The notes: generated from the sequence alone by a model not told the origin. A stretch of DNA of 64,000 bases from Sipunculus nudus (GCA_026874595.1 CM049314.1:61299300-61363299); one strand, 5' to 3'; numbered from the stretch's first letter, positions 11,323-22,321 are shown. Made by a program: numbers and translations.

Positions 11323-11814
11323 AGAAATGTGAACGGTGATAGGTCACAATAAATAGAAATACGAAAAAGGGACCAACTTTACTTATCATTTTAACTCGCC
11401 TTGAGCGTGTTCACATTAAACTCTGTACTAGAAACGGGTGATTAGAAGCAGAAGAATAATTGTTTGCAGTTGCTGGAGACAGACACTATTTTCCAGTCAA
11501 TTTCTTTACCGTATTTCGTTTTAACAAATAGGTCAAACAATTTGAGCATTTGGAAAAAACAATTAACCACTTTTCAATCAAATTACTATGTCATAGTTTG
11601 CATCAACTCATGAGCCAAACCCTTCAGATGTGTGTCATTGCATACATTAATTGACAACATAAAAAATGCCATATTTTGTCTCAAGAATTTGATTGATTGC
11701 AAGACCTAAGGTTTATCGTTATCTAGTCTCGGCAAATGGTCTCAGTGAAAGATAATAGTAGTAATATGTTACATGTATTTATCAATTAATCATCACAAAA
11801 ATAATTAATGAACA

Positions 11815-12560
11815 CAGACTGGACGATATTAAGGACAACAGTGAGCTTAAAGCATTGAAATAAACTGTCATCCTACCGATTTAGTTAATATGATTACTAA
11901 TTTATGAATTAATAATGAATATAAAAAGAATATTCATCGCTCATGATTAGCATATTCTGTTGTTGCATATGCAGTCAACTTTGTCCCTACCATTTACATA
12001 ATTTTTAAAGGAGTGTATTCGAAGGCATGTAAATACGTGTTTTGAAAACTAATTGTATAAAGATATATAATTTTAAAGCCGACAAAAGCCAAGTTTTGGT
12101 ATCACGAATATATTTGCATACATTATACATTAAAGTCACATTTAGTTAATAATTAAGAGCATTGGGTCTTGCAGATGTTTGATGTGCACCTGCTTATTTT
12201 GTAACCTCCATTTGTAAGTCTTTATACAAAGGTGAGCTTAAAATTTTATATTTTAAGTTTTTCTTATGCACAGATATGTTGTAGCTCTTAAAAGTTTCAG
12301 CCTATAAGGATGTTTAAATTATAATGTCTTGCTCAAGCACTCTAATGTGAATGGATTTATGGGATGTGTTTTATTAGTTAAGTCCATTGGTTGACAGACC
12401 AAATGATCGCACATCTTTTGAACAAGGATATACTCCAACTTTCAATATCATCCTCTAACTTTTCATATCCTGATCTCCCTTTTCCTATGAGGCACTGATT
12501 TCCATATCATACTCTAACCTTCCACATAATGCTCTCTATTTATGAATTTTGATTCCCAGT
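11815..12560 (+). promoter_or_regulatory. upstream block of SLC22 gene 1 (paralogous with 19600-20226 and 24945-26240)
   Basis: The sequence is shared, with substitutions, by the region before gene 2 and by an orphan copy at 19600-20226. Common landmarks in order are ACTGTC, TCATGATTA, CAGT(A)AACTTTGTCC, a GTGTATTCGAAGG-type segment, GACAAAAGCC, TTTGCATA.ATTATACA and AAGGATATACTCCAAC followed by CTCTAA/CTTTCC minisatellite. Conservation of the block before two genes suggests it holds the promoter and untranslated leader, but no core promoter element stands out. Confidence 0.5.
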
Positions 12561-12668
12561 TTCACTGCAACCATTCGGCGATTTCGTGTATGTACCAAGC
12601 AATATGTCGTAAAGTGCAGCATAAACATCCAAAAGCTAACACATGACTTAAAACTATATTTATTTAAT

Positions 12669-12671
<3 letters not shown>

Positions 12672-12710
<39 letters not shown>
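12672..12710. repeat. (AT)n microsatellite
   Basis: An uninterrupted AT dinucleotide run sits about 110 bp before the gene 1 splice acceptor. Gene 2 has a longer one at the matching place (26273-26332). Confidence 0.95.
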
Positions 12711-12712
<2 letters not shown>

Positions 12713-12806
12713 TTTATACAGTATTTTATTTGATGTACCAGGGGTAACGCTTAATTTACACTCAATTTTCCTTACAACAATAACTCAAACTTCATTATTT
12801 TTTGTT

Positions 12807-12818
12807 TATATTTATCAG
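12807..12818 (+). promoter_or_regulatory. 3' splice site before SLC22 gene 1
   Basis: A T-rich run ends TTTATATTTATCAG, so the exon would begin at 12819, 13 nt before the ATG at 12832. Gene 2 keeps the same site. It implies an intron in the 5' UTR and rules out the upstream ATG at 12802, which would be intronic. Confidence 0.75.
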
Positions 12819-12831
12819 CTCTTTCATCACT

Positions 12832-14466
12832 ATGGGTTTTCGGAGAAGAATGGACCTTAACCAGATCTTGACCGATTATGTGGGCGAAATGGGCCGCTTT
12901 CAGGTGCTCGTCACCATTCTTATGGTAGTAATTCGGTCTCCATTGATTATACACAGTATTGGTTATAACTTCTTCGCGGCAACTCCGGACCATTGGTGCT
13001 CTTTCAAGAGATATCCGGAACTGACAAACTTTACAGATCACCAATGGAAGCTCATAGCCATCCCGAGTCTGGTCAAGGTTGGCCAAAGAGAATTCAGCAA
13101 ATGCACAATGTACTCTACCACATATTATCTGAACAAAACGAAAGATGAGTTGAGGGAAATCCTTAAAACTGTCCAGAATGGAAGTTCTGTAAATGGATGG
13201 AATCAGTCTTCATGCAACAGCTGGGAATACGATCGATTTACTAGTGTTCAGGATTCTCTGGTGACTGAACATAATTTAGTATGCGATCGAGCCTGGTTAA
13301 AGTCAATGGTGGCGACAGCGTTTGTAGTCGGTTGGATTATAGGTGTACCTATTGCTGGGTATTTTGGTGATGTGATAGGAAGACGCAAAGTTACCCTTGT
13401 AATGGTGGTTGGAACTGTAATTCTTGGAATAGCTCAACCCTTCAGTCAAAATCTAATTTTGTTTATAGTAGTACGAGCTCTTTTGTCTGCATTTGTTAAT
13501 GGAACTATGCTACTTTTTCCATATGTAATGGAAGTTGTCGGTCCTCGCTACAGGCTTCGCGTCAATAGTATTTCCACTAGTTGTTTTTCGATAGAAGCCA
13601 TGGTTCTCGCTGGAATCGCGTATTTCCTGCGTCAACGCAATCACTTTATGATTATTACTATTGCTCCAACTGCAGTCACTTTGATAGCCGCTGTATTCCT
13701 CCCAGAATCAGTCCAATGGTTAGTAGCCAAAGGCAAAAAAGAGGAGGCAACCACTACAATCAAACGCATGGCTGAAATAAATAAGCGCTCTCTGCCGGAG
13801 GACCTGGACATTAATGTTCAAACGGACCATGAAGAGCAAAGGACTAGTCTTTTCGACCTGGTCAGGACACCGGCATTACGACAAATATCCTTTATAATGT
13901 GGACAACATGGTTCGTGCAAGGAATGGTGTATTACTCGATAACTTGGAATGCATCTGACTTAGGCGGTAACATATACTTAAACGTATTTCTCTCCGCTAC
14001 TGCAGAATTGCCAGCATTTATAATGATGGCACCACTTGTACAGAAGTTCGGGCACAAAACCGTATATGCAGTGGGCAGCGGATTAGCTGGGATTATTTTA
14101 CTCTGTACGATAGCGGTACCAGAGAAAAGCCTTGTATTCGTTATCTTAAACATGTGTGCCAAGGTTTTTACATCTTTGACATTCCTAATTAATTATCAAT
14201 GGTCATCGGAGCTCTACCCAACAGTTGTAAGATCACTTGCTCTCGCAGTTGCAAACGTTTGGGCACGAATAGGAACTTTGATATCTTCATACCTTCCCCT
14301 GTTCGGACCCAGTGTTTTGTCGATTGTATGTGGCATATTTTCCATTATCCCTATATTTCCAAGTCTACTTCTTCCAGATACATTGAATAAAGTTCTCCCA
14401 TCTAGCGTCAAGGCTGTAGAGGGAACCACGAAAGAACCTGTTGAAGTTGACCCAACCAAATTTTAA
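12832..14466 (+). CDS. SLC22-family organic ion transporter, gene 1
   Basis: A 544-residue single-exon member of the SLC22 group (organic cation, carnitine and anion transporters), a plasma-membrane major facilitator protein of normal family length. The first membrane segment is about 22-44. The large extracellular loop follows to about 155, with Cys56, Cys91, Cys128 and Cys151 and N-glycosylation sites at Asn101, Asn116 and Asn124. The MFS signature GYFGDVIGRRK is at 176-186 and the SLC22 motif PESVQWLVAKGKKEEA at 291-306. TSLFDLVRTPALRQ before helix 7 is at 338-351 and SELYPTVVRS at 459-468. I chose this ATG because it follows the splice acceptor, has A at -3 and G at +4, and matches the gene 2 start. 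The tail ends PTKF, a possible class I PDZ ligand. The substrate cannot be read from the sequence. Nearest relative here is gene 2. Confidence 0.95.
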   Translation: MGFRRRMDLNQILTDYVGEMGRFQVLVTILMVVIRSPLIIHSIGYNFFAATPDHWCSFKRYPELTNFTDHQWKLIAIPSLVKVGQREFSKCTMYSTTYYLNKTKDELREILKTVQNGSSVNGWNQSSCNSWEYDRFTSVQDSLVTEHNLVCDRAWLKSMVATAFVVGWIIGVPIAGYFGDVIGRRKVTLVMVVGTVILGIAQPFSQNLILFIVVRALLSAFVNGTMLLFPYVMEVVGPRYRLRVNSISTSCFSIEAMVLAGIAYFLRQRNHFMIITIAPTAVTLIAAVFLPESVQWLVAKGKKEEATTTIKRMAEINKRSLPEDLDINVQTDHEEQRTSLFDLVRTPALRQISFIMWTTWFVQGMVYYSITWNASDLGGNIYLNVFLSATAELPAFIMMAPLVQKFGHKTVYAVGSGLAGIILLCTIAVPEKSLVFVILNMCAKVFTSLTFLINYQWSSELYPTVVRSLALAVANVWARIGTLISSYLPLFGPSVLSIVCGIFSIIPIFPSLLLPDTLNKVLPSSVKAVEGTTKEPVEVDPTKF

Positions 14467-15650
14467 AGAAGTAATGCTTCACTAAACGAACCCTGAGAAA
14501 TGCGATTATTAGATCAGCACCGTTCATTTCTGTATAAGTTCCTTTTTAAATGATTTCTTGTTAATATTCAGTCTACTTCAGGTGCATTGAGGTGTAATTG
14601 AATTTTAAGTAACCTGATCCTCTATGTTGAATCCCTTGTGATGGAATGTAATCCCTTCCAAAGTATCTTAACATATATGGGCCCTATTCGCTACAATTTC
14701 CTCTTTTAAAAAAAATCTAACGACAGGGTTGCTTTTTTTGTTAATAAAAACACGATCCATTACACGATCCATTACCTTGAACAATCTGATTGCAGCGTTT
14801 GATTTCCTGTCTTACACCTTAGTGAAGTTGAAGAAGGCAAGCTGTTTAATCCTTTTTTTTAAGTTACTTGTGGATATGCTTTTGGTGGGATGCATTGAGT
14901 TGAATAAAGTTGAAAATACAACATTGATGGCTTGCAACAAGTTTTTTGCCACTTGACATATATGTCCAAATTTATTTCTAATAAACTGGTCTCCATATGA
15001 TCGTCAGTCTGCCAAGATCTTGTTTGGACTGAGGATAATGAAGCACCCGCGATCAAAGAATCCCGATAGGTGGCCTGGCAATCAATTAGACCTGAAGTCA
15101 ATATCTTTTCATGGATAATACGCCAGCTAACATTGGTCGTCTTCTTCAAACAGGGCGATACCCCGAGATGACTCAGAGCTCCGTACCGCTATGCACGTCC
15201 AAGGTGGACACACGCTCCCCTGGAGGGAGACGGAGCCGAAACGCTGCAGCGAGGTCTTTGATAGCTAAGCTAGAATCAATTCGAGATTCAGTCATCAAGA
15301 AAAGTCAGGATTGTTGTCACATACAATGAAGTGTCCGTGAAGATTAAAATTCATTATTATAAGGAGTCTTTTTCCCACGAACTGGGTCTGCGTTTTGGTC
15401 GATATTTACAGTCGGCACAAAAAGGGTCAATTTGTCACGATCCTCAGCTCAATGTGGCTATATGAGAAAAATATCAAATCCTTTGGACAGAAAAAAATTA
15501 ACTTTGTTATATTGCTGCACTTGAAAATTTAAATCCTAGGGCTAAATTTTGCAATATTATTAATGAGCCTGTCCTGCGTGTATAGTTCTCTTTCTCTTAG
15601 TTCCAGATACATGAGATGTTGTTTGTGCTGCTACAATGATAGTACATTTG
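14467..15650. other. 3' flank of gene 1 and intergenic sequence
   Basis: AATAAA signals at 14743-14748 and 14903-14908 are candidate polyadenylation sites for gene 1. No further gene is seen. The short frame at 15111-15329 has no recognisable family. Confidence 0.45.
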
Positions 15651-15699
15651 ATGGAAGATTAAAAAAGATTAAATCCATCTCTATACACGCTGTGAAAAC

Positions 15700-16070
15700 T
15701 TATCAATAGTGCTTACAAAATAATTTTGCGTGATAAAGTGAGAAAAATTTTTTGCTGTTTTAATAAGGTACCGGATGTTATGTTCCATAACTTCTACTAA
15801 TTAAGTGATATTGACCTAATTTAATAGGAAATATATAAAGGAATATTTGTGGCAAATATAGACCAATTTTTTTCCCGAAAAATTAGTAATTTCTTAAAGG
15901 AATCAATTCGCAATGACCAGGTTGTCTAGCGCTGTATTTACATAGCGTCCACTAAGTCACAAAAATTTAATGGGATATACTGTGAATTTGAAAATATCAA
16001 ACTATTTTCTAAAACAGGGATCTGTCGGAGATAATTTTGCTCACCTTCTTGTTTGTTATCTGACATAATC
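15700..16070. repeat. diverged copy of the 9230-10440 element
   Basis: CCATAACTT, a TGATATTGACCTAAT-type segment, GGAAATATATA, GGAATATTTGTGG and AAGGAATCAATTCG-type landmarks follow the same order as in 10041-10250. It ends near TTTGCTCACCTTCTTGTTTG, a string that also occurs at 20242-20262. Confidence 0.55.
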
Positions 16071-16112
16071 TGTATATATGAATGTATGAATAGCCATACA
16101 TACTGTAAATAG

Positions 16113-16184
16113 ATGAAAATGGTATACAGAGAAAAAATCGGTTCGCTGCCGGTAGTTAACTAACTCTACCTTTGTATACCATTT

Positions 16185-16240
<56 letters not shown>
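16113..16240. repeat. inverted repeat followed by (TA)n
   Basis: ATGAAAATGGTATACAGA (16113-16130) faces its near-complement TTTGTATACCATTTCCAT (16171-16188) across about 40 bp. A long (TA)n run (16188-16240) follows. The arrangement could be a foldback element or a decayed repeat edge. Confidence 0.6.
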
Positions 16241-16243
<3 letters not shown>

Positions 16244-17564
16244 ATTTATTTTTTGTTTTAGTCCAGGTTTCTGAAATATTTCAAGGAAACGAAATATATC
16301 AAGTAATTCATGCAATTCATATACAGTAATTTTCATTTTTAAATAGGGGATTAAATTGTGTTAGCAGCTTATGATGTTATAATACTCCCTGTCATTTTGT
16401 TGATAAGAAAAAAAAATTATTGCCTTTGCCGAATCGGAACTACTTTCTGGGAAAGAATGGTTTGAACAAAAGATACAGGTACATATAGCCTGGTTTTAAA
16501 TGTTTGAGAATAGGTATTTGTGGGACAGGTTTCTAATATTCTAAATTGATCTGATTAAGAAATAGATTTGTGATATAACGCACAGTGTAGTAGATAAAAT
16601 ATTTAATGCATATACAACCAATCATATGATTGATGGGAACCTGAAAAGTCAACAACCAAATTTATGGAGTACGTGTACTTTTTATGTTTACTAAATAAAA
16701 AGAAATCTGAAAAAAATACCACTCATGGATGTGCGATGTAATCTGTGAGAGAAAAATACTTTTCATTCTTTTTCTTATATGTCAGGCTTAAGTGATGGTT
16801 AAATTAAACCTCAGATCGGTCTGATATGCGAAAAAGTATAATATCTTACATTCGGTATATGTAACTCTTTTCAACGCATATCTTTTGACCTTGCTGTAAA
16901 CGGCATACGGTTCAACCTTTGGGTTCAAGCACTTTATTTGAAATTATATGAATCATGAACCTCTACTCATGGGCATCTCTGTATTACAGACATCTCTATA
17001 ACTGACACTTAAGTTTCAATTTCAATTGAAATATTATATGTATTGTCTCACGTTATTAACTCATTATGGCTGAATACGAAAGTTGTCTATCACATCCATG
17101 CCGGCGAACGGGCTTTATATCTCCAGTAGGCCGATTTTATACGTTATAATGATTATGTGTATGAGTACACACAGTCCAAGTTTTTCTGTTTACCACAACA
17201 AGACATCATGACCAGAGAAAAGGTTTAAAAGAGGCACACGCGAAAATTATATAAAATAAGAGAAGATCAAGTAAGAAAAAATCATTCAAAGAACCCTAAA
17301 AAACATTGATTTATGAAGTTGGGCTGAATAGCCAGGCGTTAGCGCTGTGTTTATGTTTTTCGTCATTTATCGCGCCCGGGGTAAGGTTTTGTTCATTTGT
17401 GTACAGGAGTACCAAACGGTTTAAAAACGAATTAATGATAGATACAATAATATTTTAAGGAGACTACACTATGTTTCAAGTATATTTAATATATCTGGTA
17501 TGTGCAATGTAAATAGGTCCCGTTAGAAGACAGTATTCATGGATTTTAAACAATCGGGTTTCTC

Positions 17565-17567
17565 TCT

Positions 17568-17655
<88 letters not shown>
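17565..17655. repeat. (TC)n(TA)n compound microsatellite
   Basis: A TC run to about 17608 passes directly into a TA run to 17654, then the TRIM-like element. The same compound repeat lies in block B at about 23855-23921. Confidence 0.95.
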
Positions 17656-17656
<1 letters not shown>

Positions 17657-17706
17657 GTTACGGGGTGACATAAAAGGAGACTGAACGCTGGTGAAGCAAG
17701 CTTTTC

Positions 17707-17761
17707 TAGCGAAGCGGTTGGTCCGCCGGACTTTTACGCCACCGACCTGGGTTCGACTCCC
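17707..17761 (+). other. tRNA-like Pol III promoter region in TRIM LTR 1
   Basis: An A-box-like TAGCGAAGCGGTTGG (17707-17721) and a canonical B box GGGTTCGACTCCC (17749-17761) are spaced as in a tRNA. The T arm folds with a 5-bp stem (CTGGG/CCCGG) and 7-nt loop. No convincing anticodon arm or acceptor stem is seen, so this is a tRNA relic and not a functional tRNA gene. Confidence 0.75.
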
Positions 17762-17981
17762 GGATCGGCCCAGGATTTTCCCCTGAGCAAATAGTCTTCG
17801 TAACAAATGGGAGCTCGTCCTACATGACGGTACAACTTTGTGGCCCAGGGAATAAGTTCACCATAGTGTGACTCCTGGGATAATTAATCTTGTTCTGATA
17901 GCAGAACGCTTTTTAGAGAGGGGGTGTGTTACGGGGTGACATAAAAGCGGACCAAACTGTCTCGCTAGTGAAGCTTGCTTC

Positions 17982-18036
17982 TAGCGAAGCGGTTGGTACG
18001 TAGGACTTGTACGCCCCCGACCTGGGTTCGACTCCC
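17982..18036 (+). other. tRNA-like Pol III promoter region in TRIM LTR 2
   Basis: The same A box (17982-17996) and B box (18024-18036) are exactly conserved, although bases between them have changed. Retention of both boxes in both repeats is compatible with use or with recent origin. Confidence 0.75.
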
Positions 18037-18076
18037 GGATTGGCCCAGGACTTTCCCCTGAGCAAATAGTCTTCGT

Positions 18077-18080
<4 letters not shown>

Positions 18081-18124
<44 letters not shown>
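18081..18124. repeat. (AT)n microsatellite after the TRIM element
   Basis: This is the continuation of the TA run into which the miniature element inserted. Confidence 0.95.
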
Positions 18125-18126
<2 letters not shown>

Positions 18127-19335
18127 GTGTTGATGTGAACGGACTGAAAGCCTTGGGTGCTATTGCCAACGCTATATTGAATGTCTAAGACGGTGGTTAC
18201 CTGTTTTATTAGTAAGAATATGTGTAATTTCTCTCAGAGTTTCTTGTTTAGCCAGATAATAATCCAGATATGTGCGAGGGAGGCAGAGATGTTAATGCCA
18301 CATCCTTGTTGTTATAAAGCACATTAAATATGGAACTAAAATTTTAGACACGAGACCATGAACAAGTGCAAATGTACATCTGGTTCAAATGTGATGAAAC
18401 AACTGTCCTAGATAGTAACATCTTCCATGAATACTTCTAGAAATAATATACGTATATGTATATAAGCCTATTTCAAGGAATAGTCTTATTAATATATGTA
18501 ATATGTATTTTGGTGTGCCAATTAACCAATGATTGGTCGCTTTCTTTTATCAACAATTATTTTGTTTCCAAATTTGTATAATCGATCAGAAACGATTATG
18601 TATGTAGTCTTGATGCAATGAAGTCTTTAACCAGAAAAAGTCTAATGCAGTCAGAGAAATTAGAAAGGCAGGATAAAAAGTACCGAACAGTATGAAACTG
18701 AACCTTGTGCGGCGAACAAGTGTCAACAACTTGGCCGTTACCTTGCCCTTTAAGCATGAAGTACATGTCAGATTGAATTTATTTGTTTAACATTTTAGAT
18801 ATCATTCTATAAAGCGCATTTTATGGTACATAAAATAATTGATTAATTATTGATCATCGTTTTGCTTTTATTCAATCATCGACCATGATTTTGCAACGAA
18901 TTCCGACCGTTTGAATATAAACATATACTAAAAATGAGGCTCTGTGGTAACTGTCCCTCTTGTCAGAACCCTTCTTTTTTTAAATATACGTTTTAATTCA
19001 ATACTTTTTTTCTAATTAAAAAAATCAACATCTTATACCGTCCTACCCTGCAAACGGAAATTAATTAATCCTTTTAAAAATAAAAGATTTTTGTATAGGA
19101 ATGTCTTACAAAGCTTTGTTATATTAGCTCTTGAAATATTTCAGAAACCAAGACACACAAAACAGTAGGAAGTCGATTGGCATATATATATAAAATCAAA
19201 ACCACATTTCCGCTGTACCAGCAGTTTACAAGCAGGAGGGGATGTTGTTTAGTAAGACTGAGAATACATTTTATTTAACCTACATATTGTTTGTACATAT
19301 ATTAGTTGACCTGGTGTGTAGTCTGTAAATCAGAT

Positions 19336-19422
19336 TAATTATGTCGTAGGTACGAGATAGTTTGTCGTACGTTCGAGATATAATGTCGTACGCACAAGAG
19401 AGTATGTCGTACGTACGAGATA
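19336..19422 (+). repeat. CGTACG palindrome minisatellite, array 1
   Basis: About four units of roughly 22 bp with the consensus TATGTCGTACGTACGAGATA. The unit core GTACGTAC is self-complementary. The array recurs reversed at 22322-22405 and degenerately at 24727-24792. Confidence 0.9.
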
Positions 19423-19599
19423 AATAATTTATTTTTCTCTCACTTGGTGGCAGCAACACCCTTCCGTACAACAGCACATGGTGAGACATGTGGAAAACAT
19501 ATTTATAAGCGAAGTAATTGCCTATGTTAGAAATTAATTATAACCAACTTTATGTTTGATCACAGATATTTAGAATGGGCAATTTTAAAGGCCATGCCT

Positions 19600-20226
19600 G
19601 GTCAGCTTGAAGAAATGAACTAAACTGTCACGGAACTAAGTAAGTCATTAAGTTCACCGACTCAGGTGATTAAATAATGAAAATGGGGATTGATCTCTCA
19701 TGATTACTTTGTTCTGTTGATGCACGAGCAGTAAACTTTGTCCCAACCATTAACATATATCAAAAGCAGTGTATTCAATGGAGTGTATATACGTGATTTT
19801 TAAAGCTAATTTTTAAAGGATATAATATTATACCAGACAAAAGCCGAGATTTTTTAACAAGTTATAAGTTTGCATATATTATACACTACCATAAAATTTA
19901 GCTAATAACGTAGATTTAGATAAATAGAGCATGGTTCATTCATATTGAGTCATGCAAATCTTCAGTGTGCGGCTAATACATTTGTACCCTGCTTAATTCT
20001 TTCTTCAAAGGTGAGCTTTTACTTTTATTGAGTTTTACATATCTACACGTATGTTTCAGCTTAATAATGTTTCAGCTTAAATGGACGTTATTATGTTATG
20101 CTAACGTACTCTTGTGAATTTATTAGTTAAGCATATTGCTGACAGACGAGATTATCGCATATATTTTGCACAAGGATATACTCCAACTGTCCATATATTG
20201 CTCCTACTTTCCCTGTTATGCTCTAA
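19600..20226 (+). promoter_or_regulatory. orphan copy of the SLC22 upstream block
   Basis: The sequence matches the regions before gene 1 and gene 2 in order, from ACTGTCACGGAACTAA through GACAAAAGCCGAGA, GCATATATTATACACTACC and AGGATATACTCCAACT to the CTCTAACC minisatellite. It then breaks off into TTTTGCTCACCTTCTTGTTT, a dispersed repeat, with no coding exon. It looks like a promoter region left after loss of its gene. Confidence 0.65.
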
Positions 20227-20940
20227 CCATGCTCTAATTATTTTGCTCACCTTCTTGTTTGTAATCTGACTACCTATGGGTGACTGTTGTGCATGTCGGT
20301 AAAAATAACAAGTTTTGTAGTTAGAAAACCTTTAATGAGACAATTGCCAAAGGTTTAAATATGTTAAATATATGTGGTGTAAAAGCTGTAGCGTTACTCT
20401 GACTATAGGTTCCTTTACCTATAGAGATGATGATGTTTAATTTTATTTATCCACGCTTAGTGGATCCTTGCATTTAAAAAAGTTATCATTATTGCCATTA
20501 AGATCCATAGAAGAGTCGTAAATGTGTATTGTCTGCAAAGCCACGATGTATAAATCCTTCACATTTACAAGTGAGAGGGTTTAACTAGATTTTTCAATGT
20601 GTTTTCCGCAAAAAGGGCTAGTTTATTACGTTAAAGGAAAATCCCTTACATTTATTGTGCCTGCTGCACTGTAATTGTAATAGAGTCAAACCAGGCTGCA
20701 GTAGACGCTTATTTAGCAATGTGTCTCCCGGGGAGAGACTCAACTGTCCCAGTTTCGGGATTGATATGAGACCCAGGGACATCTTATGTATGTAGAATTA
20801 CTTTGGATTCGTAGCTCCAACGGTTTCAAAACGTGCCAATCTTGCGACAAGGCGAACGGACGGACGGACGAGGGACTGTGCAATATCGGGCTTGCTTATT
20901 ATGTAAATGGCATTTTGGTCAGCAGAGCCCCACACCTCAC
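20227..20940. repeat. dispersed repeat fragments
   Basis: The left edge has the TTTTGCTCACCTTCTTGTTT string also at about 16036. The right part (20811-20880) has GGATTCGTAGCTCCAACGG, AAACGTGCCAATCTTG and a GACGGACG tail, like 10308-10405. Nothing coding lies between. Confidence 0.5.
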
Positions 20941-21090
20941 AACAAGGGTCTAGGTGAATGTGTTAGTTGTGATTATTTTGCTTTCTTTAATTAAAAAGTC
21001 TTAGTGCCAATCAGTTTCATTTATATATAATGTTGAAGCCTGATGAAGGACCAGACTTGTGGGTGAATATTTAGGGAAAACGTTTTATAA

Positions 21091-21363
21091 TATTTAAGAA
21101 ATTTCTGTCAAGACGAAGTAAGGATCCCAGGCCATGTAGTCAGTAAACTGGGAATCAAACCTTACCCGGACAAAGTGAGCTATGTCAATGAATTTCCTGT
21201 CCAGGGAAACCATACAGAATTGAGGAGTTTTTACGGACTGGTGTCAAACTACAAGAAAATTGATTTGACGGCATTAACAGGACGAAAGGGGGAGGGCGCT
21301 CTTTGTTTGGTCAGTCCAGTGTCAAGTCTAAATCCAAGGAGGGTATCTGGCTCCAAAAAATGA
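21091..21363 (+). pseudogene. Ty3/Gypsy reverse transcriptase fragment
   Basis: The plus-strand frame through 21115-21276 reads as the end of a Gypsy reverse transcriptase passing towards RNase H. It carries GHVVSKLGIKPYPDKV and then an ELRSFYGLVSNYKK-like segment and LTALT, matching the family pattern G-H-V-V-S...G-I-x-P-x-P-x-K-V...E-L-R-S-F-x-G-L...Y-x-x...L-T-A-L-T. The catalytic YxDD region lies upstream and is absent. No LTRs, protease or integrase are found nearby. It is a relic about 90 codons long. Confidence 0.8.
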
Positions 21364-21499
21364 CACTATATGCTAAAGACAGCATATTTTGCTGGTTTTC
21401 ATATATTGTCACCAGAAACAACCTTTCCAGTTCCGCACATGTCATTTACAATAACCCAAAATCGGATAAAACCTTTTCTGAAAGTCAAAATTATCATAT

Positions 21500-21995
21500 G
21501 TACCGTGTTTGCTAACAGCTTGTAGATATAGAAGCTCATACATCCGTCACAGGGGTCTTATATAAGGCCCCTTTTAGGAGTTAAGTTCATTAATTTTTCG
21601 CAAACTAAGTCAGAAATCACATTACTTCTCCAAACAAGAGAGTTGATTAGCTAGCTTCTTACAGGTCACGGGACAGCTCTGGTTATATCTGTCTACCACA
21701 AAGGACACTGCCCGATAAGAGGTAATATTTTTTATGCATCCTATTTGGATGTCACCCGATAGGACTCCAACAGGATGTTTGCAACAGAATTTGTGTGCCC
21801 GTTAGACTCTTTCGCGAGGTTTGTACACTCTCTGCCCCTGAATGAACCATGTCATATGAGTATATGGCCTACAAAGTCGACAACGGTCATGGAGTAAACC
21901 TGGTTCCATGAGGTAACGCTATAGCATATCCCTAAAACCACATTCATATCCAATCCTGAAGTGTGACAAATAATTCTATTTGAATATTAAGTTAC
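21500..21995. repeat. duplicated block, partner of 231-760
   Basis: The block aligns with the window start over about 500 bp (TACCGTGTTTGCTAACAGCT and TGCCCGATAAGAGGTAAT are the clearest landmarks). It lies just before block B. Confidence 0.6.
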
Positions 21996-22321
21996 CTTCT
22001 TGGAAAAAGTGCATCTATTTAAATATGGTATTGTGTTCAGTCTAACATCCCACCTTGTAATTAATTAAAGTTCAGGGGCACATTTTGCAATATGTGATAC
22101 CGTATGTGTTTTTTAAATCTTTTTTATTTCGTATGTGAATATAACGTAATGGACTCCTCCATGGGGGCCGTAATATGTCTTTTTTAATCATTTATTTAAG
22201 CTTTCTCTGTAATCTAAATAGACGATAATACTATTTTTAGGTAACTATTATAGATAGAACCACTCAACGTGTAGGAACACTAGGGAAGCGTATTACTGCC
22301 ACCTTGTAAAAGAAAAACTAT

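Larger units (their letters stand above)
17656..18080 (+). mobile_element. TRIM-like miniature LTR retrotransposon with tRNA-like LTRs
   Basis: Two direct repeats of 150 bp (17656-17805) and 154 bp (17927-18080) begin TGTTACG and end CGTAACA. They flank 121 bp of internal sequence. Two nt after the first repeat is TGGGAGCTCGTCC (17808-17820), one mismatch from the tRNA-Pro primer site known from murine leukaemia virus (TGGGGGCTCGTCC). A purine-rich AGAGAGGGGGTG (17915-17926) abuts the second repeat. These are the parts of a terminal-repeat retrotransposon in miniature, with no coding capacity. The sister block B has the same flanks joined by an uninterrupted TA run and lacks the element. The target duplication cannot be resolved inside the TA run. 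Confidence 0.85.
16241..20226. repeat. segmental duplication block A
   Basis: The block is collinear by eye with block B (22610-26240). Matches run from ATATATCAAGGAAACG-type sequence (16283 and 22655) through CACAGTGTA, AGTCAACAAC, the GTAGGCCGATTTTATA segment (17127 and 23333), AAGGAGACTACACTATGTTTC (17457, 23663), a TC/TA microsatellite and TCAGAGTTTCTTG (18234, 24027), to the CGTACG array and the gene upstream region. Block B continues into SLC22 gene 2. Block A stops before any coding exon. Confidence 0.85.

Noticed and set aside
12802-12831. Upstream ATG of gene 1 giving ten extra residues
   Set aside because: It lies before the splice acceptor conserved with gene 2 and has no counterpart there.
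15111-15329. 72-codon frame downstream of gene 1
   Set aside because: No family features, no paired splice sites and no match elsewhere in the window.
17690-17800. Functional tRNA gene
   Set aside because: The A and B boxes and T arm are good, but acceptor and anticodon stems do not form and the unit is part of an LTR-like repeat.
17651-18085. Target duplication of the TRIM element
   Set aside because: The flanks are TA microsatellite (TATAA and ATATA), so any short match is uninformative.
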